This document shows positions 45,305 through 56,080 of a stretch of 64,000 nucleotides of DNA, piece by piece. A program made the translations under genes and the position numbers. Within the stretch, counting starts at the first letter, position 1, and the number at the start of each line of letters is the position of its first letter. The stretch lies in the NCBI RefSeq assembly GCF_033439725.1, contig NW_026944383.1, positions 806,001 through 870,000 on the forward strand, written 5' to 3'. Source of the DNA: Neurospora tetraspora (lineage: Eukaryota; Ascomycota; Sordariomycetes; Sordariales; Sordariaceae). The notes under the pieces are model-generated. The model did no database searches and was not told the DNA's origin. It was given only the letters and a program-made list of their open reading frames with translations.

Positions 45305-46014
45305 AATTGATGTCACTTGTTAGTGAGTCCGATCATTATAAGACGCTAGTGGCTATCTTTGTCGGGTCTTCAAATTTCGAACTGTCTACAGTCCGATACT
45401 GGTTTGTTTGTTAGCTCGAGACCTCTGGTCGACTTGTCCAGGCGTTTCAACAACAAGTTGATGTGTTTTCTTCGATAATAGGGGCTTAAAATTAGCATGA
45501 ATATGTCAAATCAGATACTGATAATCTGTTTTTGACTATGATTTATGCATTTTAAAGTACCATTGCGGCGTTCAGGATGGGTTAGCATGTGTCTTACTCG
45601 GGGTACAGAGCTAACAAATAAACCAGTATTGGACTATACACTCGTTACGCATCAGAGGTTGAGAAACTACAGTATGTATAAAAACTCAGATTTTGCCTGC
45701 TACTGAGAGGCATATTTGCTGATGATACTATGGGAGATCGTGCACAACGGTAAGGCATAGAAAACGGAATGCACCAGAAAGCCGACACACAGCCTCCTCT
45801 GTATTCAGCATCACGGAGTTCACGCGAGTATAGCAGCGCGAGTGAGGCAAGAGCCACAAGTATACACAAAGATAACGATGGGTTTGTTTTCCCAAGTCTC
45901 AAGAATCGAATCATCTAATAGCATGCTTCGGGAGGTTGTACTTGCAGCGTACAATGACGTGCCCAACCACACCTTGAGCCTGGTTCGTCATCTGGTCCCC
46001 TGACCGGAGAGCAT
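45305..46014. other. Intergenic region with MITE copy, downstream of the GH36 gene
   Basis: AT-rich stretch between the tRNA and the 3' end of the GH36 gene. Bases 45389-45636 are an inverted-repeat element, listed separately. The rest shows nothing recognisable. Confidence 0.6.
45389..45636. mobile_element. MITE-like element, 29-bp terminal inverted repeats, TA target duplication
   Basis: The left end is 45389-45417 and the right end 45608-45636. The outer ends read CAGTCCGATACTGGTTTGTT (left) and TAGTCCAATACTGGTTTATT (right, reverse complement), and both reach TTAGCTC. The three differences in 29 positions are all C/T or G/A transitions. TA flanks both sides (45387-45388, 45637-45638). The 190-bp AT-rich centre is noncoding. 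It belongs to the same family as the copies at 49618-49888. It lies 84 bp upstream (in transcription sense) of tRNA-Val. Confidence 0.82.
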
Positions 46015-48885
46015 TCACTTCTCCAAGGTAAAGTAGACTTTGACCTCCACTTCGTTCGACCAGCCCGCATCGAGACCCATCTCTTTCCATGCGGTTTCAA
46101 TGTCAATATCGAGGACATGGTTATCCGTCTTGTCGACAGTTACCGTATGGGGCGGGATAGGTTGGCCTTGAATCGTGGCCATAAACTCGTCCTGGATGGA
46201 TAGCTCCGGAAGATGGGAGATGTAGATGCCTAAGCGCGGTAAAATGTTAGTCACGTTCAAGGTTTCAGTAAGTCATTCCAGGGATTCTCACCAAGTACAC
46301 CCAAGGCCTTCAGCCTGGTGCTAATGAACAACCGTCCGTTTTCGAGCAGGTCGGTGCTGTGGTTCAACATGGCAGCGCATCCGGTCATCTTTCCCACCAG
46401 CCCCAGGCTTGCCACATATACGCGACCTCGGGTTTCAGTTTCGTAGAGGGACAAGGGAATGACGGAAAGAATATCGTAGCCGCCATTGTCGAGAGTTACC
46501 GTCAACAGAGATGCGGACGACGTCGTCTGAACCGGCACGGTCACCTTTCCACTCTGGTGAGAGCGTACCACGTACCACATCGATGGCAGGACGCCCGAAA
46601 ACCGGGCGAGAGGAACTAATTCTGTGAGCGGACGGCCCGATACGTTGAATATGCCCATGATCGGAGTGCCCGTGACGGCCCTGCCATTGTAAGCGCTAAT
46701 TTTAAGCAAAGAAAGATCATCGTAGTTGACATATTGGTCAAGGTTACGACCCAGAACGCTGGGACGGAAAATGACGGTTCTGTCCCGTGGCGTGACACCA
46801 GTCATTTGCTTGATCAAATCGAGATCGTACTGGCCGGGAACGTCGGTGATATAGATGGGACCGCCGCTCACACAGCGCGCTGCAGCGTGAAAGCCGGCAT
46901 ATGCGCCAGCGGTTTGGAACATGTCCCAATCTGGGAGGATGTTGAGATGCTGGGTAAGCAAGCTGTTGTGGGCATTCGCCCAGACATGCCAGGGGTGAGA
47001 AGATGGCACTTCGGGGAAAAAGTCATCCGAGTTCCTGCAGAGCATCGTGGGTCGTCCCCGAGGAAGTTGTGTATGGAAGATGATCTGCGGAGTCAGGGAC
47101 ATGCAAGAGATGGCTCTCCCGCTGAAGTGCCGAAGAGAGGCGAGTAACCAGTTATCCAGGTACGGTTGGATAAGCTCGCGCCGGACCTTTGGCGATACCC
47201 AAGTGTCGACCATGAACTGCCCATCAGTCTTGACTCCTGCCACACCACTCTCGGAGAGGAAGCGATAGAAGTCATCGTAGAACTTGTGGACATCCTCCTT
47301 CGCAATGACTGTCATCTTGCCGCCAAGGGGTATGTTCTTACGTGAGCTATCTTCGCCACGCACAACCTCGATTGTCCTGTAGCGTTTGGCAAGATTACCA
47401 TCGGGCGCTATGCCGGCCCAATACCCTAGAAGGGCATGCCACACGGCAACATGCTCGATATTCTTGTGCTTGGATCGTATTTCGGAGACCAGCCCTTTGA
47501 GACCGTTTGGAAAGGCCCTAGGTTCAGCCTCGAAATCATTCCAACCTTGCTGCCACTGATCTCCACGGTAATCAATATCTTGCCAGTTGTCATCGATGAT
47601 CAAGTTGCTGATGTTGATGTTGTTATCGGCCAGAGCATCTACTGCCATGATAACCTTTTCCGCCGTCAACCTTTGGCCAAGGGCGTTCCACGTGCCTACG
47701 TACACCTGTTAGATTTGCATCATGAACATGTTGACAACTTTCACACTCACAGTAACCCAATCCGTCATACCAGTTCTCGTACCAGTTAGCCTCGACATTG
47801 TCACTAAGCGTCTCCAGCTCCGTAGAAGACTCGCCAGCTCTTTCGGCCGTGCTGACGAGGCCGCGAGCGTGGTACATGACAGCAGCGTTTGCACTCTCAA
47901 AGTTGTCGCCAACTGCTACTAAAACAGTACCGCTACCGGCTTCCACGCTATCGTTCCGAACCTGGCCGTCAAGGTTAGTCGTGATGGGTGCACATTTGTC
48001 TTGTGATTAATAGCCTACATGGATGGTCAACCGTCCAGATTCGTCGCTGCGAAACAGGGTCATGCCATCGACGGCTTTGTTGATACCGGCGAAGCCCAGA
48101 AAGACCAAGTGTTTACCCTTTGGAGAGAGAAACGAGCAAAGAAGTGCATCTTTATCGAGTTCAACAGTTGATCTTCCCTGTCTCGGAGCGAGCCAAGGAG
48201 ACCAGTCTCTGACCAAAGCGAACCACCTGTCGCCGCTCTGATCAGCACCCGGACAATTTTCCAAACACCGGCTCTCGCAGGAGCCCCAAGTTCCTTACCT
48301 TAGAAACCCTCCCCAAGGAGTTCCGAGCGGAACGTCGCTGAAAGTCGAGTTATCGTCGTCTTTAGCCCCGTCAACGGGAACCCCAATGGTCCAGAGTCGA
48401 GTTCCGGGACATTGACTTAGATGAGAACTCCATTTGAGAGATGGGTTCAAGCCGTGAATCAGGTCTGGCAAGTCCTCGCCATCACTCCTTTCTATCGCTC
48501 CATCATCCACCACAATGTAGCCATCACCTAGACCCTGCTCGTTACGGACCCATCTCCAATCATAGTCAGGTCCCTGGCGGAACTTGATGGTGAAACTCAA
48601 CGATGACTGCACGGTTAGATGGGCAGCAAAGTGTAGGCGTGTTAGCTGATCCGCAGGGTCGTGCAGGGTCGACGGGAAGTTACTCTGCCCACTTGGAGCG
48701 AAGGGAGTCTCGACCCAGCTTGCCTTGGGACCATCGCAGCTGCCAGTGGAATGCCAGAGCGCGAGCTGCCACGAGTCAGCAGCAAGGGATTTGGGGACCT
48801 CTAACACAGCATGAAAGGGCACACTGGCATCCTTTAACTGGGTGATCTGCTCCAGAGGCGGATAGGTTGCGACGAAAGGAGACAT
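46015..48885 (-). CDS. GH36 raffinose-synthase / alkaline alpha-galactosidase-like protein
   Basis: Glycoside hydrolase family 36 (raffinose synthase / Sip1 group), acting on alpha-galactosides. Exons are 48299-48885, 48019-48226, 47751-47961, 46292-47695 and 46015-46229, giving 874 aa. All four introns restore family motifs: FLRWFALVRDW, IHVRNDSVEAG, GLGYCTWNALGQ and ALGVLGIYISHLP. The catalytic barrel begins near WYDGLGYCTWNA. IIDDNWQ precedes the nucleophile Asp in GVKTDGQF (about residue 493). The acid/base Asp is in RNSDDFF (about 559-560). There is no clear signal peptide, so the enzyme is probably cytosolic. Whether it hydrolyses or transfers galactose cannot be told from sequence. It is flanked on both sides by copies of one MITE-like family, and no other carbohydrate gene is nearby. 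Confidence 0.92.
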
Positions 48886-49619
48886 CAGGACGAGACCTGT
48901 TGGTGACCAGGCGATATGCCCGATGTCGGTCGTAGCGGTGGGATCGAGGAGATATCAAGAGTGACAGACACGGTGACGAGGCCGGACGACTAGGAGATAT
49001 AATACAATGTATTGGGGGTAAGGGGCAACACGGAGGGGGGATGTTGCTGGGAATGATGATATGCCTGTGAAGAAATAGGTGGTCCCTGTTCAGGGTCTCA
49101 GTGTAAGAAAAAGACCAAGGAAAAGGAAGAAGCCAAATGCCAGCGCAGAGTAAATGTAGGTAGGCGTGAGCTCCTTGAGAGAGAAGCCAGAATCTATCGG
49201 AGTCTGCTAGGGCTATTTGCAGCTCTCCGATCGATGGCACTAACGCCCAAGTAGTGCCATACGCTACTACGGTACAAAGCTCGAGAGAAGAACCATTCCC
49301 AACTGCGCGTGAGGACATAGGGGATGGAGATAAGTGCGAGGAAAATTCAGTTCGGAATTGCTAAAAGTCAGGTCGGAATGTTTGCGGATCATTCCAATCT
49401 AGGGAGGTAGTAAGTAGCTTGAGTAGAGCAATTATACACAGTACTGGTGGTGGTACAAGCAGTTGCAGTCCGCTCGATCATGATGGGATGAGATTGGATG
49501 ATATGAGAAGAGGGATAGGGAAGGAAGGTGAAGAACAATACCCATACGACATGCATGATGCTTCGGCTCCCGCCATGTACTTCCCGAACTTCAGATTGGG
49601 TCTGACTGGAGAGGGCATA

Positions 49620-49650
49620 CAGTCCAATGCTGGTTTGTTTGTTAGCTTGG
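49620..49650 (+). repeat. Isolated left terminus of the CAGTCC inverted-repeat family
   Basis: Begins CAGTCCAATGCTGGTTTGTT directly after TA (49618-49619) and continues to TTAGCTTGG. I found no matching right end at the expected 250-bp distance in the same orientation, so it looks like a solo or nested remnant. Confidence 0.72.
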
Positions 49651-49725
49651 TACTCCTGGTATATTGAAATTTTTTCTCAAAGATCGACGATCCAGTGGCA
49701 CTATCGCTTGAGCTGTAGAGGTATG

Positions 49726-49829
49726 TATAGTTCAACCCTGGTTTGTTTGTTAGCGTGGTTCCTGCGACAGAGTTGCGAAGAGTGCGTAGTGAAGTCCCGC
49801 GCTAACAAACAAACCAGGGTTGATGTATA
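49726..49829. mobile_element. 104-bp inverted-repeat element of the same family
   Basis: A 24-bp perfect inverted repeat, beginning TCAACCCTGGTTTGTTTGTT, lies at 49732-49755 and in reverse at 49800-49823. TA-containing outer flanks (TATAG and GTATA) surround it. Only 44 bp separate the arms. It shares the CTGGTTTGTTTGTTAGC core with the other copies but has a different outer end. Confidence 0.75.
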
Positions 49830-49859
49830 CTGCAAGTGCAAGTGCACAAGTTTTATGTA

Positions 49860-49888
49860 CAGTCCAATACTGGTTTGATTCTTAGCTC
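49860..49888 (+). repeat. Left terminus of the CAGTCC family (degenerate element)
   Basis: CAGTCCAATACTGGTTTGAT follows TA (49858-49859). Similarity to the 45389 copy continues beyond the terminus: AAGACCTCGGATCAACTT compares with GAGACCTCTGGTCGACTT. At least about 55 bp is therefore homologous, but no right end is found nearby. Confidence 0.72.
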
Positions 49889-50674
49889 AAGACCTCGGAT
49901 CAACTTTCTTAGGTGTTTTTATATCTAATTGATCCGTCTGATTCCATGATTCAAGCGTAATCTTACCTTGAATATACTTTTTCCGAAGTTCAATATGTCA
50001 TATTGAATCTTGTTAATGCCTTTTCGATCCGTGCTTAGCCATTCAATTTGCAGAGAACTCTAGATAAACAGCCCTACCGGACGCAGGCTATCTCCTAGGT
50101 ACAACTACACAGTACCTGTCATTGTGCTCTGTGAAATGCAACCTCGAACTCGACAGGTGTGAGCGCTAGACTTGGCGATGACATGGAACCAAGGTCGATG
50201 TGACGGGAGCGAGCTAGGCCAGGTGAGCTGCACTGGTGAAGCTTCGGAGCACGGAGCACGGAGCTGTTGCTGGCTGGAACCCTTGAATGGATGTTTCGCT
50301 TGTCGTGGGGAGGGGAAGCTCTGACGTGAAGCCCAGCAGCTTCCCGTCGCCCAGCTACGTCGCTGGCAGTTTGGCCGTGTTGGCGGCTCCATTGCTGTGG
50401 AGAGGGGCCGAGTCGCATTGTGAGAACGAATACCAATGGCTGAATTCCAGTTTCCAAGCCAAGAACCCGGCCGGCACTGCACGTGATTTCAGTTTTTCGA
50501 GCTTTCCAAGACTGGAGCCGTTCTTTGGTTGGCCCGAGCCCCGGGGGTTCCCGAGCTGGCCTTGGAAGTGAGGCAAAATTAACGACTTTTTTGATGTGAG
50601 CAGCTAGAGGTCCTCACTGTAGCATCCTTTCCTTCAAACCGCTCATTCCACCCCCCTTCAAACCACCGACCTCC

Positions 50675-52496
50675 ATGGCTTCCCGGAGACTAGCTCTCAA
50701 CCTGGCGCAGGGCGTCAAGGCCCGCGCTGGGGGTGTTATCAACCCTTTCCGCAGAGGTCTTGCTACTCCTCACACCGGCTCCGGCATCAAGACCCAGACC
50801 ACCACCCTCAAGAATGGCTTGACCGTGAGGACGCCCGCCCTCCCCTCCCCCGGCATCCGAGCCCGACTCCGAGCCCCCCTCCGGCCCGATTGACCCCCTC
50901 CCCGGCTGCTGCCCCGGAACTCAAGACACCTCCAGACTTGTCCTAACGTCAATTGCTATCACAGGTTGCTTCCCAGTACTCTCCCTACGCCCAGACCTCC
51001 ACGGTTGGCATGTGGATCGATGCCGGTTCCAGGGCCGAGACCGACGAGACCAATGGCACCGCCCACTTCCTCGAGCACCTTGCCTTCAAGGTACGCCCCC
51101 GATGTTACGCGTTACGAGTCCTCTCCCCGGGCTGTGGTTAGCTTTGATATGGCGCGTTGGGCTGTAGGATCGGTGGATCGTATGAGAGGGCATCTGGTTA
51201 ATTCGACGACGACACGCAGGGAACGACGAAGCGCACTCAGCAGCAGTTGGAGCTCGAGATTGAGAACATGGGCGCTCACCTCAACGCCTACACCTCGGTT
51301 CGTCTGATCTTGTCGTCCGGCTCATCCGCCGCCCGCTAACCCCCGGGCACAGCGCGAGAACACTGTCTACTTCGCCAAGGCCCTCAACGAGGACGTCCCC
51401 AAGTGCGTCGACATTCTCCAGGATATTCTCCAGAACTCCAAGCTCGAGGAGTCCGCCATCGAGCGCGAGCGCGACGTCATTCTTCGCGAGTCGGAGGAGG
51501 TTGAGAAGCAGCTCGAGGAGGTTGTCTTCGACCACCTCCACGCTACCGCCTACCAGCACCAGCCCCTCGGCCGCACCATCCTCGGCCCCCGTGAGAACAT
51601 CCGTGACATCACCCGTACCGAGCTCGTGAACTACATCAAGAACAACTACACCGCCGACCGCATGGTTCTCGTTGGCGCCGGTGGCGTCCCCCACGAGCAG
51701 CTCGTCGAGATGGCCGACAAGTACTTCTCCAAGCTCCCTGCTACCGCCCCCGTGACCAGCGCTTCTATCCTCTCCAAGAAGAAGCCCGACTTCATCGGCT
51801 CTGATATCCGTATCCGCGACGATACCATCCCCACCGCCAACATTGCTATCGCCGTTGAGGGTGTCAGCTGGTCCGACGACGACTACTTCACTGCCCTCGT
51901 TACCCAGGCCATCGTTGGCAACTACGACAAGGCTCTTGGCAACGCTCCCCACCAGGGCAGCAAGCTCAGCGGCTTTGTCCACAAGCACGACATCGCTAAC
52001 AGCTTCATGAGCTTCTCTACCAGCTACAGCGACACTGGGTAAGCACGCCCAGCTTTGGGAGATTTTTTTTTTTGAGGTACAACTACTGACACGGGGAAAC
52101 TACAGTCTCTGGGGTATCTACCTTGTCTCTGACAAGCTCGACCGCGTCGACGACCTTGTCCACTTCGCCCTCCGCGAGTGGACCCGTCTCTGCTCCAACG
52201 TTACCGAGGCCGAGGTTGAGCGCGCGAAGGCCCAGCTCAAGGCCTCCATCCTCCTCTCCCTTGACGGCACCACCGCCGTCGCTGAGGATATTGGTCGCCA
52301 GATCGTTACCACCGGCCGCCGCATGAGCCCCGGTGAGATCGAGCGCATCATTGATGCCGTTTCCGCCAAGGACGTTATGGATTTCGCCAACAAGAAGATC
52401 TGGGATCAGGATATTGCTATCAGCGCGGTCGGCAGCATCGAGGGTCTGTTCGACTATGCCCGCATCAGGGCTGATATGAGCAGGAACGGTTTCTAA
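50675..52496 (+). CDS. pep: Mitochondrial processing peptidase beta subunit / complex III core I (PEP)
   Basis: Catalytic subunit of the matrix protease that removes mitochondrial presequences. In Neurospora the same protein also serves as core I of the cytochrome bc1 complex. Exons are 50675-50824, 50965-51090, 51220-51297, 51353-52038 and 52106-52496, giving 476 aa, the same as N. crassa PEP. The M16 zinc motif HFLEH (His84, Glu87, His88) is intact. A presequence rich in Arg/Ala ([20 protein letters not shown]...) targets it to mitochondria. The glycine-rich GxxGG-type loop of the alpha partner is absent, as expected. Codon use is strongly biased to C-ending codons, in line with high expression. 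The closeness to the remembered N. crassa sequence is the best clue to the organism. Confidence 0.97.
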
Positions 52497-53556
52497 GCGA
52501 TGGGGAGCAAGAAGGGGGCCGGGGTTTGTATTATAATCGGTGTTGCATTCCAGCCCAAAACCTGTACTCTAGGGTCGGAGGCTAGACATAGAGCAATCAA
52601 TTTCCTTGCGTACAAGTCTTACGGTACAGGTTCGGTCGGTTACCAGGGTCGCAAAATGGTTATGTTGCGGGGCGAGAAAAGAGAGGGAGCTAGAGGCCAG
52701 GATTACCACTTCGATTACGGATTTCTGGCATGGTTTGCGAATCTTTGACGACATTGTGCTCCACTGGATTATGCCAGGCGAGAGAGCTTGAGTAGGACAA
52801 GATGAGGATGAATGATGAGAGACTTGCCACGACGCTGGAGTTGGACGAGACCGCATCCAGGGCTTTTCGCAACGTTCACCTGCATCAAAAATCTGTGATG
52901 GTGGTATCCGAAGGGTTACCATGAGCCGATTTCTAAATCGCAGTCTGGGCCTGACGCAACAAGGTGTCGGGTGTGTTGACAAAGCAGCATACAGACATAG
53001 AAAGGCACCTTGTAACATGAAGATTATGCTGTAATGCCTGCCTTGCTGGGAATCTCTGCGCGGGCTGGGCTTCGGAAGGTGGCACAGACCAACCGGAGTC
53101 GGGAGTTGGGGTCACGGTACGGACCTGAGACAGATCAGGTCCGGGGTACGTACTCGCTTCGCTAGCTAGAGGCGCACCCGGCCTTATCGTGTTGGTGGCG
53201 ATCAATTTTAGCGCAGGTGGGTGCGGTGCGCACGGGGCAACAAAGCCTTTCAGCCAAACGGCAATCGAACTTTGGCACTTTAACGTGACGTCCAGTGCAA
53301 ACTCGGGCCGGTGACCATCTGAGTACCGCCCTTGTCCTGCTACGCCTTGTCTTGATCTGACCTCCCCGTTTGACCCTTTCCTATTTGCAGATCCCTCCCC
53401 CGAACCCATTCCTCCCGGTTGTTCGGTTGCTGCACCCTCTTTTCGACTCGCCGTCTGCGAAGCGAACTTGCGCCGGTCGGAGGCGGCATATATCCATCAG
53501 CTGCGACCCAGTACCCTTCAACCTCAACTCAACATCGAATTCTCTTTATCGCCATC
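52497..53556. other. Intergenic region between pep and mS38 genes
   Basis: 3' region of pep and promoter of the mS38 gene. Short overlapping frames (for example 52569-53018 and 52933-53409, minus) lack domains. GGTACGTACT at 53145-53154 resembles a GTACGTAC palindrome seen at several other intergenic sites. Nothing else is supported. Confidence 0.5.
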
Positions 53557-54675
53557 ATGATTCCCCAGTCCGTCCGACGGGTCGTGGCTGCCGCGCCGCA
53601 GTCGCCCGCCGTCTCCTCTCTGGCAGCCTGTTCCGCCCCTCGCGCCGGCGCCTCCTATATGCTCTCGTCCTACCAGCCCAATTCCCTGCAAAAGCGACGA
53701 TACTCCTCCTCCAAGTCGTCTAGCCCCGATGACGGTTCCTCCAGGGCCTTCGCTACCCGCGCCTCTGTGCCCGCCGCCGGCACCTCCAAGACTCCTGGAG
53801 AGAAGCGCAAGCGCAAGGCGAAGGAGCCGGCCATGCCGCCACTCCCCAGTGTGCCCAGCACCAGGCACATCAAGGACGAGGGTTCGTTTATCCGCGCCTT
53901 TTGTTGCACAGGTTTGGAATCAAGTTACTAACAAGCTGTTCTAGCTCTCGCGCTTTCGACCTTCTTCGCCCTCCACAGGCCCATCTCAGTTACTCAGCTT
54001 CTTCCCAAGACGGTAACCGAGGAGTCATTCGCCGAGATCTTCAACTACCGCAAGGGACACAAGGCGACCGATGTCCTCTCGACCTTGTCGCAGGCCGTAC
54101 ACGATCTCGAGTCGCCCATGTCTGGGCTTAAGCTCTCCGATAACGACGTCGAAGACGGCTCTACCAAGATCAGCCTCAAGCACCCCGACGGCACCGAGTC
54201 CGATGTCTACTTCCAGCTAAACTCCATGTCCGGCCACTTCCCTCCCTTCACCCCTCCTCCGCCGCCCGAGCCCATCGCCGAGGTTGACGAGGCCGCCGCG
54301 GAGGCTGAGGACCTGGAGATTGCTGCTAAGGAGATTGCTGCTATCGCTGAGCTTGCTGCCGCCGCCGCCGAGCAGGAGCCGGAAACGCGCGTGTACAAGG
54401 CGGTCGTCACGATCGAGGAGACGAGGGATACCAACGGCCAGTACAACATCATGGCGCACAGCCCACAACTCGTCGAGGACGATGCCGTGCAGCCGCGCAG
54501 CTTCCTGGAGCGTCTCGCTTTGCGCCAGATCCGCTACGAGGATGCTCGTCAGCAGCAGGGGATCATGCATGCTATTAGCGTGCGTAGGCAAAAGAAGCTG
54601 AAGATCAAGAAAAAGAAGTACAAGAAGCTCATGCGCAGGACAAGAAACGAGCGTCGCAAGCAGGATAGACTCTAA
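53557..54675 (+). CDS. Mitochondrial small ribosomal subunit protein mS38 (Qri5/Cox24/AURKAIP1 family)
   Basis: Exons are 53557-53881 and 53945-54675, with a 63-bp intron (GTTCGT...CTAACAAGCTGTTCTAG). The product is 351 aa. An Arg/Ser/Ala-rich N-terminus is the likely mitochondrial presequence. The middle includes ALALSTFFALHRPISVTQLLP and an Ala/Glu-rich helical segment (about 220-250). The defining feature is the last 35 residues, an extremely basic helix, SVRRQKKLKIKKKKYKKLMRR followed by TRNERRKQDRL. It matches the mS38 C-terminal domain (DUF1713), which threads into the mitoribosomal small subunit. Yeast Qri5 (111 aa) is much shorter, so most of this protein is lineage-specific N-terminal extension. 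Confidence 0.9.
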
Positions 54676-55311
54676 ACTACACAGAAGTACATCCAGCTGG
54701 TAGATGCTCTTTTTCTTTTTCTATACCTCACTTGCAATGTAAAATATCCTCTCCACATACTCGCACTCACACTGTCCCACCATCAGGTGCCTCGTCACCC
54801 AGTGATCAGTGCGCATTGTTTGAAAGCTTCATGGATTCACTTGCTCAGCTTCTTTTACGGGGAGGTTTCGTCTGCCGCTTGGTTGATTTTCTTTTGGTCT
54901 CAGCATATTCGAACATTAGAGGGAAGAGGAGAGGCAAGCTCAGTAGGTCAAGTAGTATCAGTAGTAAGTAGCAGAAGAGGACGATATCCCAACAAGAATA
55001 CGCTCACAGGTTCCGTGTAACACCTTTGGTTTGTGTTGACCACAATGATGTATCAGCATGTAGGCATTTCCTGTCTCCCCTAGCCAGTTGCTCTTCAAGC
55101 ACCAGTGCGTCCTCGCTTGTCATGGGTCACCTCCAAATGACATATTCCGGGTTTTTATCACCATGAAAGACTGGCATTCATTCCTTCCATTGAGACACTA
55201 GAAGCCCCAGTAAGAACCGTGCTGTACTCTCGATCATTTACACATAGACTTGGCCAACTATCCAGTGGTCAACCATCCACCCACATTCTCTCACAGAATT
55301 ATTCCAACCCC
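54676..55311. other. Intergenic, convergent 3' ends
   Basis: Space between the stops of the mS38 and DsbA-like genes. I see no gene, RNA or repeat. Confidence 0.6.
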
Positions 55312-56080
55312 TCAAGCAGTACTCTTCCTCAAAAACTCCAACCACTGCTCCACCGTCCAACTAGAACTAACATCCCCGGCAACCACCCCATCAAAAATAA
55401 CCGTCGGACTCACATGCACGCCCACCAACCTCGCCATCTTGATCACCGTCTTCAAATCATTCGTCACACCATTCCCCACATTCAAACTCCCATCCTCTCC
55501 CTTCTCCGTCGGAATCACCAACAGCTCATACAGTTCCTTCTCATCAACCCCGACACTCTCCGCCCCCAACTTAGCCAGCCGCTTGTACGTCTCGTTGCGC
55601 GGCTCGTTCACCAGCGAAACGTCAAAATAAGCCTTTTGGTCTTTGAACAAGGCCGCGGAGAAGTCCCAGAATTTGGTGGGGGCTAGACGTTGAACGGCGA
55701 GGCCGGCTTCGTGGGTTAGGGTGGAGGAAGGATGCCAGGGTTGGATTTGGTGGCGGAAGATGAATTGGAGTTTGGAGCCGAGGTCGGGGTGCTCGGAGCG
55801 GAGAGAGGGGAGGAGGGTGGTGTAGAGGGTGTTGTAGATTTCTGGTTTTGTGGGATGGGTGGGATCAGTAAATCGTGTCTGGGAAGGGTACGTACGTATT
55901 GTATGATGGATGGGTTGGTGAACTGAGTGGGTAGGTAGGTAGGTGCTTACTAGCTGAGAAAGGACAGACGTAGTCGAGGAAGATCTCGACGGTGTGGAGG
56001 GGCTGGGAAGGAAAAGAGCTGGCGCCGGCTCCTGCGGTGGGGATGAAGCGCTGGCCGGCGAACTTGGGGGGGAGAGCCAT
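55312..56080 (-). CDS. DsbA-like thioredoxin-fold protein
   Basis: Exons are 55951-56080 and 55312-55841, with a 109-bp intron (GTAAGC...AAAACCAG). The product is 219 aa. The N-terminus is MALPPKFAGQRFIP. A beta-strand leads to the redox-site position, VEIFLDYVCPFSAK, in which the DsbA CxxC is CPFS (Cys39, Ser42). A helical insertion follows: FRHQIQPWHPSSTLTHEAGLA and FWDFSAALFKDQKAYFD. The cis-Pro loop is GVHVSPTVIFDG, and the chain ends in a helix, VEQWLEFLRK. The layout is that of DsbA/FrnE/2-hydroxychromene-carboxylate-isomerase-like proteins. The single Cys and absence of a signal peptide suggest a cytosolic monothiol or glutathione-linked role. The function is not known to me. Confidence 0.87.

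Larger units (their letters stand above)
48886..50674. other. Intergenic region with repeat cluster
   Basis: Divergent space between the GH36 (-) and MPP-beta (+) starts. It holds four termini of the CAGTCC...TTAGC inverted-repeat family between 49618 and 49888. The right part (50580-50674) has CT/CA-rich leader sequence for MPP-beta. No gene is supported. Confidence 0.6.

Noticed and set aside
16945-55895. Recurrent GTACGTACC/GGTACGTAC string (16945, 19857, 30759, 53145, 55886)
   Set aside because: A 9-mer of this kind is expected about 0.5 times by chance, and the observed excess is small. Kept only as a note beside the CCTAGAGGTAC motif.
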